The position numbers and the translations under genes were made by a program. Positions 1-5,620 of a DNA stretch of 5,927 nt are shown in pieces (the first letter of the stretch is position 1; every line of letters begins with the position of its first letter). The notes beneath the pieces were generated by a model, which did no database searches, was not told the DNA's origin, and saw only the letters and a program-made list of their open reading frames with translations. The DNA comes from Oligoflexales bacterium. GTDB taxonomy: Bacteria; Bdellovibrionota_B; Oligoflexia; Oligoflexales; CACXFL01. The stretch is taken from positions 1 through 5,927 of the forward strand of contig JANQHA010000665.1 in the NCBI GenBank assembly GCA_028282865.1, given 5' to 3'.

Positions 1-533
1 CCATAAGTTAGCTCCGACTCCATAAAAATCACTGGGCTGTTATCTCTAATTGCGGACTTTAGCAAACCCAAACCATCATATGGACAGGAGTGGCTGACTA
101 TTTTCAATCCCGGGATATTGGTTAACATAGGTTCGACATTTTGAGAGTGGGTAGCTGCCAACATGTGAGCGGGGCCGTTAGGTCCACGAAAGACGATTGG
201 AATATTAAATTGGCCACCGGTCATGTAGTACATTTTTGCAGCATGATTAATAATATGATCGAACGCTTGGATTCCGAAGTTCCAAGTCATCATTTCAACG
301 ATCGGCCGCAACCCCACCATGGCGGAGCCGATCGCTAGACCAGCGAAACCATTTTCAGAAATCGGCGTATCCCAAACCCGAGTTGCGCCAAACTTGTCGA
401 GCAAACCTTTAGAAACTTTATAAGCGCCATTGTACTGAGCAACCTCTTCACCCATCAGATAAATACGATCGTCTCGCGACATCTCTTCATCCATTGCTCG
501 GTTTAGTGCTTCTCGATATGTTAATTCAGCCAC
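1..533 (-). CDS. pdhB: pyruvate dehydrogenase E1 component, beta subunit (partial, C-terminus beyond the left edge)
   Basis: Beta subunit of the thiamine-diphosphate-dependent E1, which with PdhA decarboxylates pyruvate and reductively acetylates the lipoyl groups of E2 in the cytoplasmic pyruvate dehydrogenase complex. The first 177 codons are present and open. Family motifs read in order: [14 protein letters not shown] near the start, [15 protein letters not shown] (residues 26-40), [11 protein letters not shown] (55-65) with the conserved ThDP-activating Glu60, [13 protein letters not shown] (74-86), [10 protein letters not shown] (111-120), ATHSQ with His129, and [15 protein letters not shown] (160-174). 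The start is a GTG at 533-531, six bases after the pdhA stop, with GGAG at 546-543. The first residues after it (AELTYREAL) match where the family normally begins. The full protein should be roughly 320-330 residues, so nearly half is missing, including the C-terminal transketolase domain. The family call is secure. A branched-chain or acetoin dehydrogenase beta subunit is the only real alternative and fits the sequence less well. Confidence 0.93.
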   Translation of the reverse strand, partial: MAELTYREALNRAMDEEMSRDDRIYLMGEEVAQYNGAYKVSKGLLDKFGATRVWDTPISENGFAGLAIGSAMVGLRPIVEMMTWNFGIQAFDHIINHAAKMYYMTGGQFNIPIVFRGPNGPAHMLAATHSQNVEPMLTNIPGLKIVSHSCPYDGLGLLKSAIRDNSPVIFMESELTY

Positions 534-539
534 AGCAAA

Positions 540-1520
540 CTACTCCGCATAAACATGTTGATAGGCAAGTTCAGGTTCAGGCTCAGGAGATTCATCAGCC
601 CACTTTTCATACTCCTTGACCTGCGCTTTGATTTCTTTATTCCACTCATCTAAAGTGGCATCATTGACCAGCTTCAGCTTTTTCAGAAGCTTCGCGTGGG
701 TCGTAATAGGATCTTTTTCTTGATAGGACTGAAGCTCTTCTTTGGTTCTATAAGTAGCGGGGTCCGAAACTGAGTGACCGCGGTAACGATAAGTCAGCGC
801 CTCGAGCAAGTGTGGTCGTTTGGTCTTGCGAATTTTTTTGATCACTTCTCCGACATGATCATAAACAGCCATAACGTTCATACCATCGACATCTGAGTGG
901 TCCATATCGAATGCCAGCGCTCGCTTCCATAAATGATCTACCGAAGTAACTCGGCGGATATCAGTGCCCATCCCGTAGCCGTTATTTTCTATTACGTAAA
1001 GTACGGGCAGGTCCCAAGTCGCCGCCATATTCAATGACTCATAAAACTGGCCTTGGTTGATAGCACCATCTCCAAAGTAGCAAACACAGATATCATTCTC
1101 TTTGTCGTAGCGAATTTTAAACCCTACTCCGGTCGCAAGCGCAATTTGACCACCGACAATTCCATGGCCTCCTAAAAACCTCTTTTCTTTGCTAAACATA
1201 TGCATCGATCCACCCTTACCAAGAGTGCATCCAGTGGCCTTGCCAAAAAGCTCAGCCATAACTTTCTTTGGTTCGATCCCTTTAGCAATCGACTGGGTGT
1301 GAGATCTGTAACCGGATATCACATAGTCGGTGTCGATTAGATTTTTCTGTACACCAACGCATACAGCTTCCTGCCCAATATGAAGGTGACAGAATCCTGC
1401 AAACTTTCCCTTATTGTAGGCCCGATTTGCAGCTTCTTCGAATCGCCGGTAAAGAAGCATATCTTTGTACATTGATATCAGTAGTTCAGGGTCGCTTGTC
1501 TCCGCCTTTTTCTTTGCCAT
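540..1520 (-). CDS. pdhA: pyruvate dehydrogenase E1 component, alpha subunit
   Basis: Alpha subunit of the alpha2beta2 E1 of the pyruvate dehydrogenase complex. It carries the ThDP pyrophosphate/Mg2+ site. At 326 residues it has normal length for the bacterial family. Visible motifs: FCHLHIGQEAVCVG (43-56); YRSHTQ (71-76); GKGGSMHMF (101-109) with a conserved His107; LGGHGIVGGQ (116-125); the classic ThDP motif running from GDG (150-152) to NN (179-180); NNGYGMGT (179-186); and YRYRGHSVSDPATYRT (244-259). The last corresponds to the phosphorylation-loop region of mitochondrial E1 alpha, with His249 and Ser250. There is no mitochondrial-style N-terminal extension. The ATG start has GGAG five bases upstream. 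It lies 18 bases after fabF and six before pdhB, so the three are probably co-transcribed. E2 and E3 are not in view; E2 would be expected downstream of pdhB. The RYRGHS/SDPATYRT match favours pyruvate over branched-chain 2-oxoacids as substrate, by family comparison from memory. Confidence 0.95.
   Translation of the reverse strand: MAKKKAETSDPELLISMYKDMLLYRRFEEAANRAYNKGKFAGFCHLHIGQEAVCVGVQKNLIDTDYVISGYRSHTQSIAKGIEPKKVMAELFGKATGCTLGKGGSMHMFSKEKRFLGGHGIVGGQIALATGVGFKIRYDKENDICVCYFGDGAINQGQFYESLNMAATWDLPVLYVIENNGYGMGTDIRRVTSVDHLWKRALAFDMDHSDVDGMNVMAVYDHVGEVIKKIRKTKRPHLLEALTYRYRGHSVSDPATYRTKEELQSYQEKDPITTHAKLLKKLKLVNDATLDEWNKEIKAQVKEYEKWADESPEPEPELAYQHVYAE
543..546 (-). promoter_or_regulatory. 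ribosome binding site of pdhB inside the end of pdhA
   Basis: GGAG on the minus strand, nine bases before the GTG start of pdhB and overlapping the last codons of pdhA. It supports the GTG start over any later Met codon. It also suggests that translation of pdhB is coupled to that of pdhA, which would help keep the two E1 chains in equal amounts (inference). Confidence 0.7.
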
Positions 1521-1538
1521 ATCAGCTCCAGTTTGAAC

Positions 1539-2774
1539 TCAACTCATTTGCTTAAAGATTATTGTCGCATTAGTTCCACCAAATCCAAAGGAATTTGATA
1601 GTGCGTACCGAATTTGTCTTTCCTTAGCTTGGTTTGGTGTATAGTCCAAATCACAGTCCGGATCTGGAGTGGAGTAGTTAGCAGTAGGTGGCACAAGTGC
1701 ATGATGAACTGCCAGCGCTGTGAGAACTCCCTCTATACCACCAGCGGCACCCAAACAGTGACCTGTCACTCCCTTGGTCGAGGATATCGAGATATTGGGC
1801 GCGTGATTGCCAAAAACCTTACGGGTAGCTGCGGTTTCATACATATCGTTTAGTTTGGTCGAAGTACCGTGGGCATTTATATAGTCTATTTGGTCTGGTG
1901 AAATTTTTGCGGAACTTAACGCGCTTTTCATACAGCGTTGGGCACCCTCACCTTCTGGGGCCGGAGCAGTGATATGATGAGCATCACCAGACATTCCGTA
2001 GCCGACCATCTCCGCATATATTTTTGCTCCACGTTTGACCGCCGAATCATATTCCTCAAGAACGACAAGTCCACAGCCTTCACCCATGACAAAACCGTTA
2101 CGATTTAAGTCGAATGGTTTTGAAGCAGCCTCAGGTTGATCGTTGTTTCGACTGAGAGCTTTCATATTCATGAACGAAGTGATGCCTAACGGGCTTACTG
2201 CAGCCTCTGCCCCTCCTGCCACCATCACGTCAGCGGCACCCTGGCTGATAAGATTAAAGGCTTCACCGATTGCATGGGTTCCGCTGCTACATGCAGTTGT
2301 AGTGCAAATGTTTGGACCTTTTAAATGGTGATTTTTTGAGACTACTCCCGCGGCCATATTGGGAATCGAGTATGGTAGGAAAAATGGAGAAACTCTCTTT
2401 GGTCCGCGTTTGTCCAAAGTAATCGCTGCATTTTCGATATCATTAAGCGCGCCGAGTCCAACTCCGACACTAGCTCCCCATAATTCGGTATTACTATTTT
2501 CAGCATCCAACCCAGAATCGTTCATAGCATGCTTTGCTGCAACAGCCGCAAATTGGCAAAAGCGAGAGGTTCTTGTAAGCTCCTTGGCATCTAAAGCTTC
2601 TGAAGCATCAAAGTCTTTGACCTCCGCAGCTATTTGCACTGCAAGTTCATTCGGATCGAATAACGATATTTTTCTAATTCCTGATTTACCAGAAACTGCA
2701 TGGTCCCATGCTTGACTAATAGTGTTACCAATTGGCGACACTATCCCTAACCCTGTAACGACGACCCGTCTCAT
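1539..2774 (-). CDS. fabF: 3-oxoacyl-[acyl-carrier-protein] synthase II (beta-ketoacyl-ACP synthase II)
   Basis: Cytoplasmic condensing enzyme of type II fatty-acid synthesis. It joins malonyl-ACP to a growing acyl-ACP with loss of CO2, and FabF-type enzymes also elongate unsaturated intermediates. The chosen product is 411 residues, close to E. coli FabF (413). The thiolase-fold Cys-His-His set is intact: Cys162 in TTTACSSG, His302 in NAHGTST and His339 in GVTGHCLGAAG, with the supporting Lys334 in SSTKG. The gatekeeper-type Phe398 lies in the C-terminal SFGFGGTN. The start is the ATG at 2774-2772, giving MRRVVVTGLGIVSP, the normal family N-terminus, with GGAG five bases upstream. The frame stays open to a TTG at 2825, but those 17 extra residues resemble nothing in the family and that TTG lacks a ribosome site. 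The usual upstream partner acpP is absent; nhaA lies there instead. The gene leads an apparent operon with pdhA and pdhB, linking acetyl-CoA formation to its use. Confidence 0.95.
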   Translation of the reverse strand: MRRVVVTGLGIVSPIGNTISQAWDHAVSGKSGIRKISLFDPNELAVQIAAEVKDFDASEALDAKELTRTSRFCQFAAVAAKHAMNDSGLDAENSNTELWGASVGVGLGALNDIENAAITLDKRGPKRVSPFFLPYSIPNMAAGVVSKNHHLKGPNICTTTACSSGTHAIGEAFNLISQGAADVMVAGGAEAAVSPLGITSFMNMKALSRNNDQPEAASKPFDLNRNGFVMGEGCGLVVLEEYDSAVKRGAKIYAEMVGYGMSGDAHHITAPAPEGEGAQRCMKSALSSAKISPDQIDYINAHGTSTKLNDMYETAATRKVFGNHAPNISISSTKGVTGHCLGAAGGIEGVLTALAVHHALVPPTANYSTPDPDCDLDYTPNQAKERQIRYALSNSFGFGGTNATIIFKQMS

Positions 2775-2779
2775 TTTAG

Positions 2780-2783
2780 CTCC
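2780..2783 (-). promoter_or_regulatory. ribosome binding site that sets the fabF start
   Basis: GGAG on the minus strand, five bases before the ATG at 2774. The same GGAG five bases before ATG arrangement precedes pdhA. It is the main reason for preferring the 411-residue FabF over the 428-residue version that begins at the TTG at 2825. Confidence 0.8.
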
Positions 2784-2843
2784 GTAATTTAAATGTCTCG
2801 TTTTAGAAGACTCATTAACAAGCAACCACCAACTCTTATACGG

Positions 2844-2872
2844 ATTATGTGGTCCTAGGTCGTCAATGTAAA
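2844..2872 (-). promoter_or_regulatory. sigma70-type promoter of the fabF-pdhA-pdhB operon
   Basis: On the minus strand, a -35 of TTTACA (2872-2867) and a -10 of CATAAT (2849-2844) are separated by exactly 17 bases, each matching consensus at 5 of 6 positions. Transcription would begin near 2837, giving an untranslated leader of about 60 bases before the fabF ATG. An overlapping TTGACG to TATAAG pair has a 20-base spacer and is a poorer candidate. The promoter lies downstream of the hairpin at 2907-2932, as expected if fabF is transcribed independently of nhaA. Confidence 0.6.
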
Positions 2873-2906
2873 CAACACTTTACTCCCATCTGGGGTTAAA
2901 GTAATG

Positions 2907-2932
2907 AGGACCGACCTTTCAGGTACGGTCCT
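2907..2932 (-). terminator. hairpin after nhaA, possible transcription terminator
   Basis: Perfect inverted repeat of AGGACCG (2907-2913) and CGGTCCT (2926-2932). An inner ACC/GGT pair (2914-2916 with 2922-2924) extends the stem across one bulged A, around a five-base loop. It starts 28 bases after the nhaA stop and ends before the fabF promoter, the right place for a terminator. On the minus strand the bases that follow (TCATTACTTTA) are only modestly T-rich, so it is not a textbook intrinsic terminator. It could instead be a 3' stabilising hairpin or an aid to factor-dependent termination. Confidence 0.5.
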
Positions 2933-2960
2933 TTATAGAATTTATATGATTATGGTAAGT

Positions 2961-4151
2961 TTAATGGATCTTTTTGATCCTAAGAGCTACTCCAGCCATA
3001 ATCGCAAAAGGGGCGATTCCAGCAGATAGCAATGCTCCCATTTTTGCTGCTCCCTGAATCGTCGGCTCGGTGAACGCCACTCCGGCGACAAACAAGGCAA
3101 CTGTAAGTCCCAAGCCAGCAATAAGCCCCGTAAGCAGAAGCCCTTTAAAGTCCATACCCTTCGGTAAAGAAAAGCCAAGCAAATGCCCTAATGTAGAAAA
3201 GCCAAATATTCCAATGGTCTTACCTACTAATAGGCCAAAAAATACGGCCCAGGTGGCATGACCGACGCTAGAAAAGGCAACACCAGCGTTGGCTAAGCCA
3301 AAGCCAAACAGGCCAATATCTACCGGTAACTTAAAATAATGTTCAAAAGAGTTTAAAGTATCGTGTTTATGCTCAATCGAGCCCTCACCATCCTCAGCGA
3401 AAAGGCCATCATCAGAAGGAGGCCCCGGCATAAACGGCACCACAAACACCAACGCCAATGCAGGGTGCAGGTGAGCCATGATAAGTCCTAGCCAGCTCAG
3501 GATACCCGGTCCAACCAAGTATGGCCAAAAGCTTTGAATCTTCTTCTTTCTCATGGCAAATGCGAGAGCCATGCCGGCTGCGACTAGTAAGAGAAAGCCA
3601 GGAGCGGCAGGGTTGTTAGGGTCACCATAGAAAATAGCGATGATACCGAGTCCGATACCATCGTCAGCAACCGCAAGTAATAGTAAAAAGCTTACCGCAG
3701 GGTGAGATTTGCCAAACACCATTTTTGCTACTAGCCAAGCAAGAGCAATATCGGTTGCAGTAGGAATCCCCCAACCATTAGCGATTTCCTCAGAGCCACT
3801 CCAAGCCGTATAAGCGAAGTAAACTAAAACAGGCCCAGCAACTCCACCGACTGTGCCAAATAGGGGGTTAATAGCTTTTCTAGGAGGGTTTAAAGCTCCT
3901 CCAGGTAGACAAGACTCGGTAATTTCTTTGGCAGCTATCCCAAAAAACAGAACCATGAAAAGATCATTCATAATCCAATGGAAGCTAATGGGATGCGACT
4001 CACCTAGCGGGTACCAGTTCCCGACCAGGCTCATGTCCATGATATGATGGTAGCCTTCTGGGTCCAGGTTTGCCCAAATAACAGCAAGCACAACTCCGCC
4101 GATCAGCGGCAACGAGAACTCTAGCAACGTGTCCATAACTTTTCTTGTCAT
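2961..4151 (-). CDS. nhaA: Na+/H+ antiporter, NhaA family (divergent type)
   Basis: Inner-membrane antiporter that expels Na+ (or Li+) in exchange for protons, contributing to pH and salt homeostasis. At 396 residues it is close to E. coli NhaA (388), and it is highly hydrophobic throughout with about a dozen candidate membrane helices. Key family positions are recognisable: GIPTATDIALA with Thr133-Asp134 (E. coli Thr132-Asp133); AVADDGIGLG with the ion-binding pair Asp163-Asp164; HPALALV with His229 near the E. coli His225 pH-response position; and GKTIGI with Lys311 where E. coli has Lys300. It departs from the E. coli type in ADDGIG rather than IDDLGA, in the FFGIAAKEITESCLPGGALNPPRK segment (70-92), and in a charged loop at about 243-272 rich in Asp, Glu and His. 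The ATG start has only a modest GGGA seven bases upstream; Met6 is a less likely start. It appears to be a single-gene unit with gaps on both sides. Substrate and pH behaviour are inferred from the family. Confidence 0.9.
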   Translation of the reverse strand: MTRKVMDTLLEFSLPLIGGVVLAVIWANLDPEGYHHIMDMSLVGNWYPLGESHPISFHWIMNDLFMVLFFGIAAKEITESCLPGGALNPPRKAINPLFGTVGGVAGPVLVYFAYTAWSGSEEIANGWGIPTATDIALAWLVAKMVFGKSHPAVSFLLLLAVADDGIGLGIIAIFYGDPNNPAAPGFLLLVAAGMALAFAMRKKKIQSFWPYLVGPGILSWLGLIMAHLHPALALVFVVPFMPGPPSDDGLFAEDGEGSIEHKHDTLNSFEHYFKLPVDIGLFGFGLANAGVAFSSVGHATWAVFFGLLVGKTIGIFGFSTLGHLLGFSLPKGMDFKGLLLTGLIAGLGLTVALFVAGVAFTEPTIQGAAKMGALLSAGIAPFAIMAGVALRIKKIH

Positions 4152-4291
4152 AAGAAAGTCCCATCTAAAATAGTTAAAGGATTTTTAATATATACCTAGA
4201 TTCTCCCTTCAATTTTTAAAAAGATCAACCCGCTTCTAACAATTATTCTAATTACTAAGAACTCTTCACTTGGCTATAAGCAGAGATTCAA
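4152..4291 (-). promoter_or_regulatory. intergenic leader of nhaA with weak promoter candidates
   Basis: These 140 very A+T-rich bases between lptF and nhaA have no reading frame of note. On the minus strand TTGATC (4228-4223) and GAGAAT (4205-4200) are 17 bases apart, each 4 of 6 to sigma70 consensus. A better -10-like TATATT (4192-4187) has no matching -35. I see no stable terminator hairpin after the lptF stop, so read-through from lptF into nhaA cannot be ruled out. A TTTTTAAAAA symmetry at about 4213-4222 lacks a G+C stem. Confidence 0.3.
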
Positions 4292-5479
4292 TCAAACCTT
4301 AGAAACAAACCGGTTAACGAAAGGAATATTTCTAGGGTCTAAGGTAGGTTCAGACGAAGGTAGCCTATTCTTTTGGTAAAGTAAGAAAGCCCCAAACAGA
4401 AACAGTAAAAGGTTGGGAGCCCACGCGGCTAAAGGTGCCGAAAGACTGCCGCGCTCAGCAAGCCACTTGAAGCCCATCATGAAAACATAACCACCAATAA
4501 TCGCAAAAATAGCCCCGATATAAGCGCTGCTGCGACCCTTACGTTGGTCCTGGATACCTAGCACCATAGCAAACATAGCAAAAGTCACTGCTGCAAAGGG
4601 CAGCCCGGCCCGCTGATGAAATAGAAACCTCGCCTTGTAGTAATGCAAGGCATCTTTACGCGAATTGCCCGCCTTTTCTTTAGCCTTATCAATATAATTC
4701 CAAAGGCCTACCGGGCCAAAACTTCGATAATCTCCAGAGTTATCCCCCGAGCCAAAAATCTGTTCTTGGAAGATCCGAAGGATATCAATTTCCATATGCT
4801 TAAACTTCATGACAGCTGCCTGATCGCCATCCGTTCGGCTGGAATATATTGTTCCGTAATCGAACGACATCTTCAGATCACCAGTTTCGACCGAGCCTGA
4901 TATCGCTCCCGCTGGAGCGAAAAGTGTGAAGTTCTGACCTTTGCGCCGATTTCTGCCTGGAGCTAACATCACATGGTCAAAATGGGTTCTATCAGCCGAT
5001 ACGGTCTCCGCGTAAAGCACAAAGCCTAAAAAATCATCAAGAAAAACTCCCGACTGCAACTTGTACTTCAGAATATTGTCGAGCTCAGTCTCAGCCTTGC
5101 GATGGTAGAAGTCAATCAACTCCCTGCGCCCCCACGGCTCTAAGTTCAGGGCGCAAAATGCGGCGATTACGTATAATAGAGCTCCTACCGCCAAAATAGG
5201 CACCGATGCCCGCGCCAATGAGTACCCAGATGCTAGTAAAGCGGTAAACTCGCCGTCAGCACTCAACCGGCTAAACCCTAATAACACGCCAAAAAGATAG
5301 GCCATCGGTATAGTGAAAGATAAAAATGGTAAAATTATGAACAGAAATGGTAAAAGAACGTTTTCCAGGGTGATTCCAAAGGTTACCAGGACTTCAGATA
5401 GGCGAACCAATTGGGAGACAACCAGTACAGCACTCAGTATGCATAGCGAAGTAAAAAACTGCGGCAAAACTTCCCGCAA
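4292..5479 (-). CDS. lptF: LPS export ABC transporter permease, LptF/LptG (YjgP/YjgQ) family, probably LptF
   Basis: Inner-membrane component of the LptB2FG transporter, which lifts lipopolysaccharide out of the inner membrane and passes it to the periplasmic Lpt bridge. The product from the TTG at 5479 is 395 residues. It has the family layout: three N-terminal membrane segments (about 5-25, 36-66 and 93-115), a hydrophilic periplasmic domain expected to form the beta-jellyroll (about 120-285), and three C-terminal membrane segments (about 293-310, 317-337 and 346-367). The cytoplasmic signature between the second and third segments, FSRLSADGEFTALLASGYS, is typical. It resembles LptF more than LptG, but I cannot separate the paralogues with certainty. 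The start is unsettled. TTG is the only usual in-frame start, has no ribosome site, and begins inside the conserved RYxLRE motif; in-frame codons upstream continue as ILVYRYF before a stop at 5539-5537. See the finding on this 5' end. The partner LptG and the ATPase LptB are not in view. Confidence 0.85.
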   Translation of the reverse strand: MREVLPQFFTSLCILSAVLVVSQLVRLSEVLVTFGITLENVLLPFLFIILPFLSFTIPMAYLFGVLLGFSRLSADGEFTALLASGYSLARASVPILAVGALLYVIAAFCALNLEPWGRRELIDFYHRKAETELDNILKYKLQSGVFLDDFLGFVLYAETVSADRTHFDHVMLAPGRNRRKGQNFTLFAPAGAISGSVETGDLKMSFDYGTIYSSRTDGDQAAVMKFKHMEIDILRIFQEQIFGSGDNSGDYRSFGPVGLWNYIDKAKEKAGNSRKDALHYYKARFLFHQRAGLPFAAVTFAMFAMVLGIQDQRKGRSSAYIGAIFAIIGGYVFMMGFKWLAERGSLSAPLAAWAPNLLLFLFGAFLLYQKNRLPSSEPTLDPRNIPFVNRFVSKV

Positions 5480-5524
5480 AAAATATCGGTAGACTAAGAT
5501 AGCCGGGCCCCCAAGATCATTAGA

Positions 5525-5553
5525 ATTATCTATTATTTATTCTAAACTGGCAA
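5525..5553 (-). promoter_or_regulatory. sigma70-type promoter of lptF
   Basis: On the minus strand TTGCCA (5553-5548) and GATAAT (5530-5525) are 17 bases apart, each 5 of 6 to consensus. The expected transcription start falls near 5518, essentially on the ATG at 5520-5518 and only about 40 bases before the TTG start. The lptF message would therefore have a very short leader or none, which bears on the uncertain start codon. Confidence 0.6.
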
Positions 5554-5568
5554 AGGATTGTATACAAT
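5540..5568 (+). promoter_or_regulatory. possible promoter of the plus-strand penicillin-binding gene
   Basis: TACAAT (5563-5568) matches the -10 consensus at 5 of 6 positions. The hexamer 17 bases upstream, TTCTAA (5540-5545), matches -35 only at 3 of 6. Transcription would begin near 5575, about 46 bases before the ATG. This window overlaps the lptF promoter on the other strand, so the two could compete for polymerase. Confidence 0.3.
5557..5568. promoter_or_regulatory. 12-base perfect palindrome in the divergent control region, possible operator
   Basis: ATTGTATACAAT reads identically on both strands. It lies just upstream of the lptF -35, and its right half supplies the -10-like TACAAT (5563-5568) facing the plus-strand gene. 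From general knowledge, TTGTnnACAA-type sites are bound by GntR-family repressors; whether one binds here is inference. No regulator gene is in view, and an A+T-rich 12-mer of this kind can arise by chance. Confidence 0.35.
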
Positions 5569-5620
5569 AGTGCTGAGCATCATCAACTGGTTTAATGAGT
5601 TAGTTACGACTGGGCTACGA

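Larger units (their letters stand above)
2775..2960. other. intergenic region between nhaA and fabF
   Basis: The 186 bases contain no convincing reading frame. Going along the minus strand they hold an A+T-rich stretch after the nhaA stop, the hairpin at 2907-2932, a short CCCA-TC-TGGG symmetry at 2885-2894, the fabF promoter at 2844-2872, and an A+T-rich leader of about 60 bases ending in the fabF ribosome site. I see no riboswitch or tRNA. Confidence 0.6.
5521..5620. other. divergent intergenic region between lptF and the penicillin-binding gene
   Basis: About 100 bases hold the lptF promoter on the minus strand, the palindrome at 5557-5568, the weaker plus-strand -10 element, a small TGCT-G-AGCA symmetry at 5571-5579, and the leader of the plus-strand gene. 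No reading frame or RNA gene is seen here. Confidence 0.5.

Noticed and set aside
141..338. 65-codon open frame on the plus strand opposite pdhB
   Set aside because: The minus strand here codes for conserved E1 beta motifs ([20 protein letters not shown]). The plus-strand frame is a shadow.
2359..2715. 118-codon open frame on the plus strand opposite fabF
   Set aside because: It lies wholly antisense to a well-supported fabF with intact catalytic motifs, has no ribosome site that I can see, and its product shows no recognisable family features.
2861..2866. TTGACG as the -35 of the fabF promoter with TATAAG as the -10
   Set aside because: The spacer would be 20 bases. The overlapping TTTACA/CATAAT pair has the ideal 17 and equal or better matches.
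2987..3178. 63-codon open frame on the minus strand overlapping nhaA in another frame
   Set aside because: It overlaps the conserved C-terminal helices of NhaA on the same strand in a different frame. The Arg- and Trp-rich product has no family features.
4213..4222. TTTTTAAAAA symmetry between lptF and nhaA as a terminator
   Set aside because: It has no G+C stem before the T-run and would not form a stable hairpin, so it is more likely part of an A+T-rich promoter region.
4643..4900. 85-codon open frame on the plus strand opposite lptF
   Set aside because: It is antisense to the periplasmic domain of LptF, with no start signals or recognisable motif.
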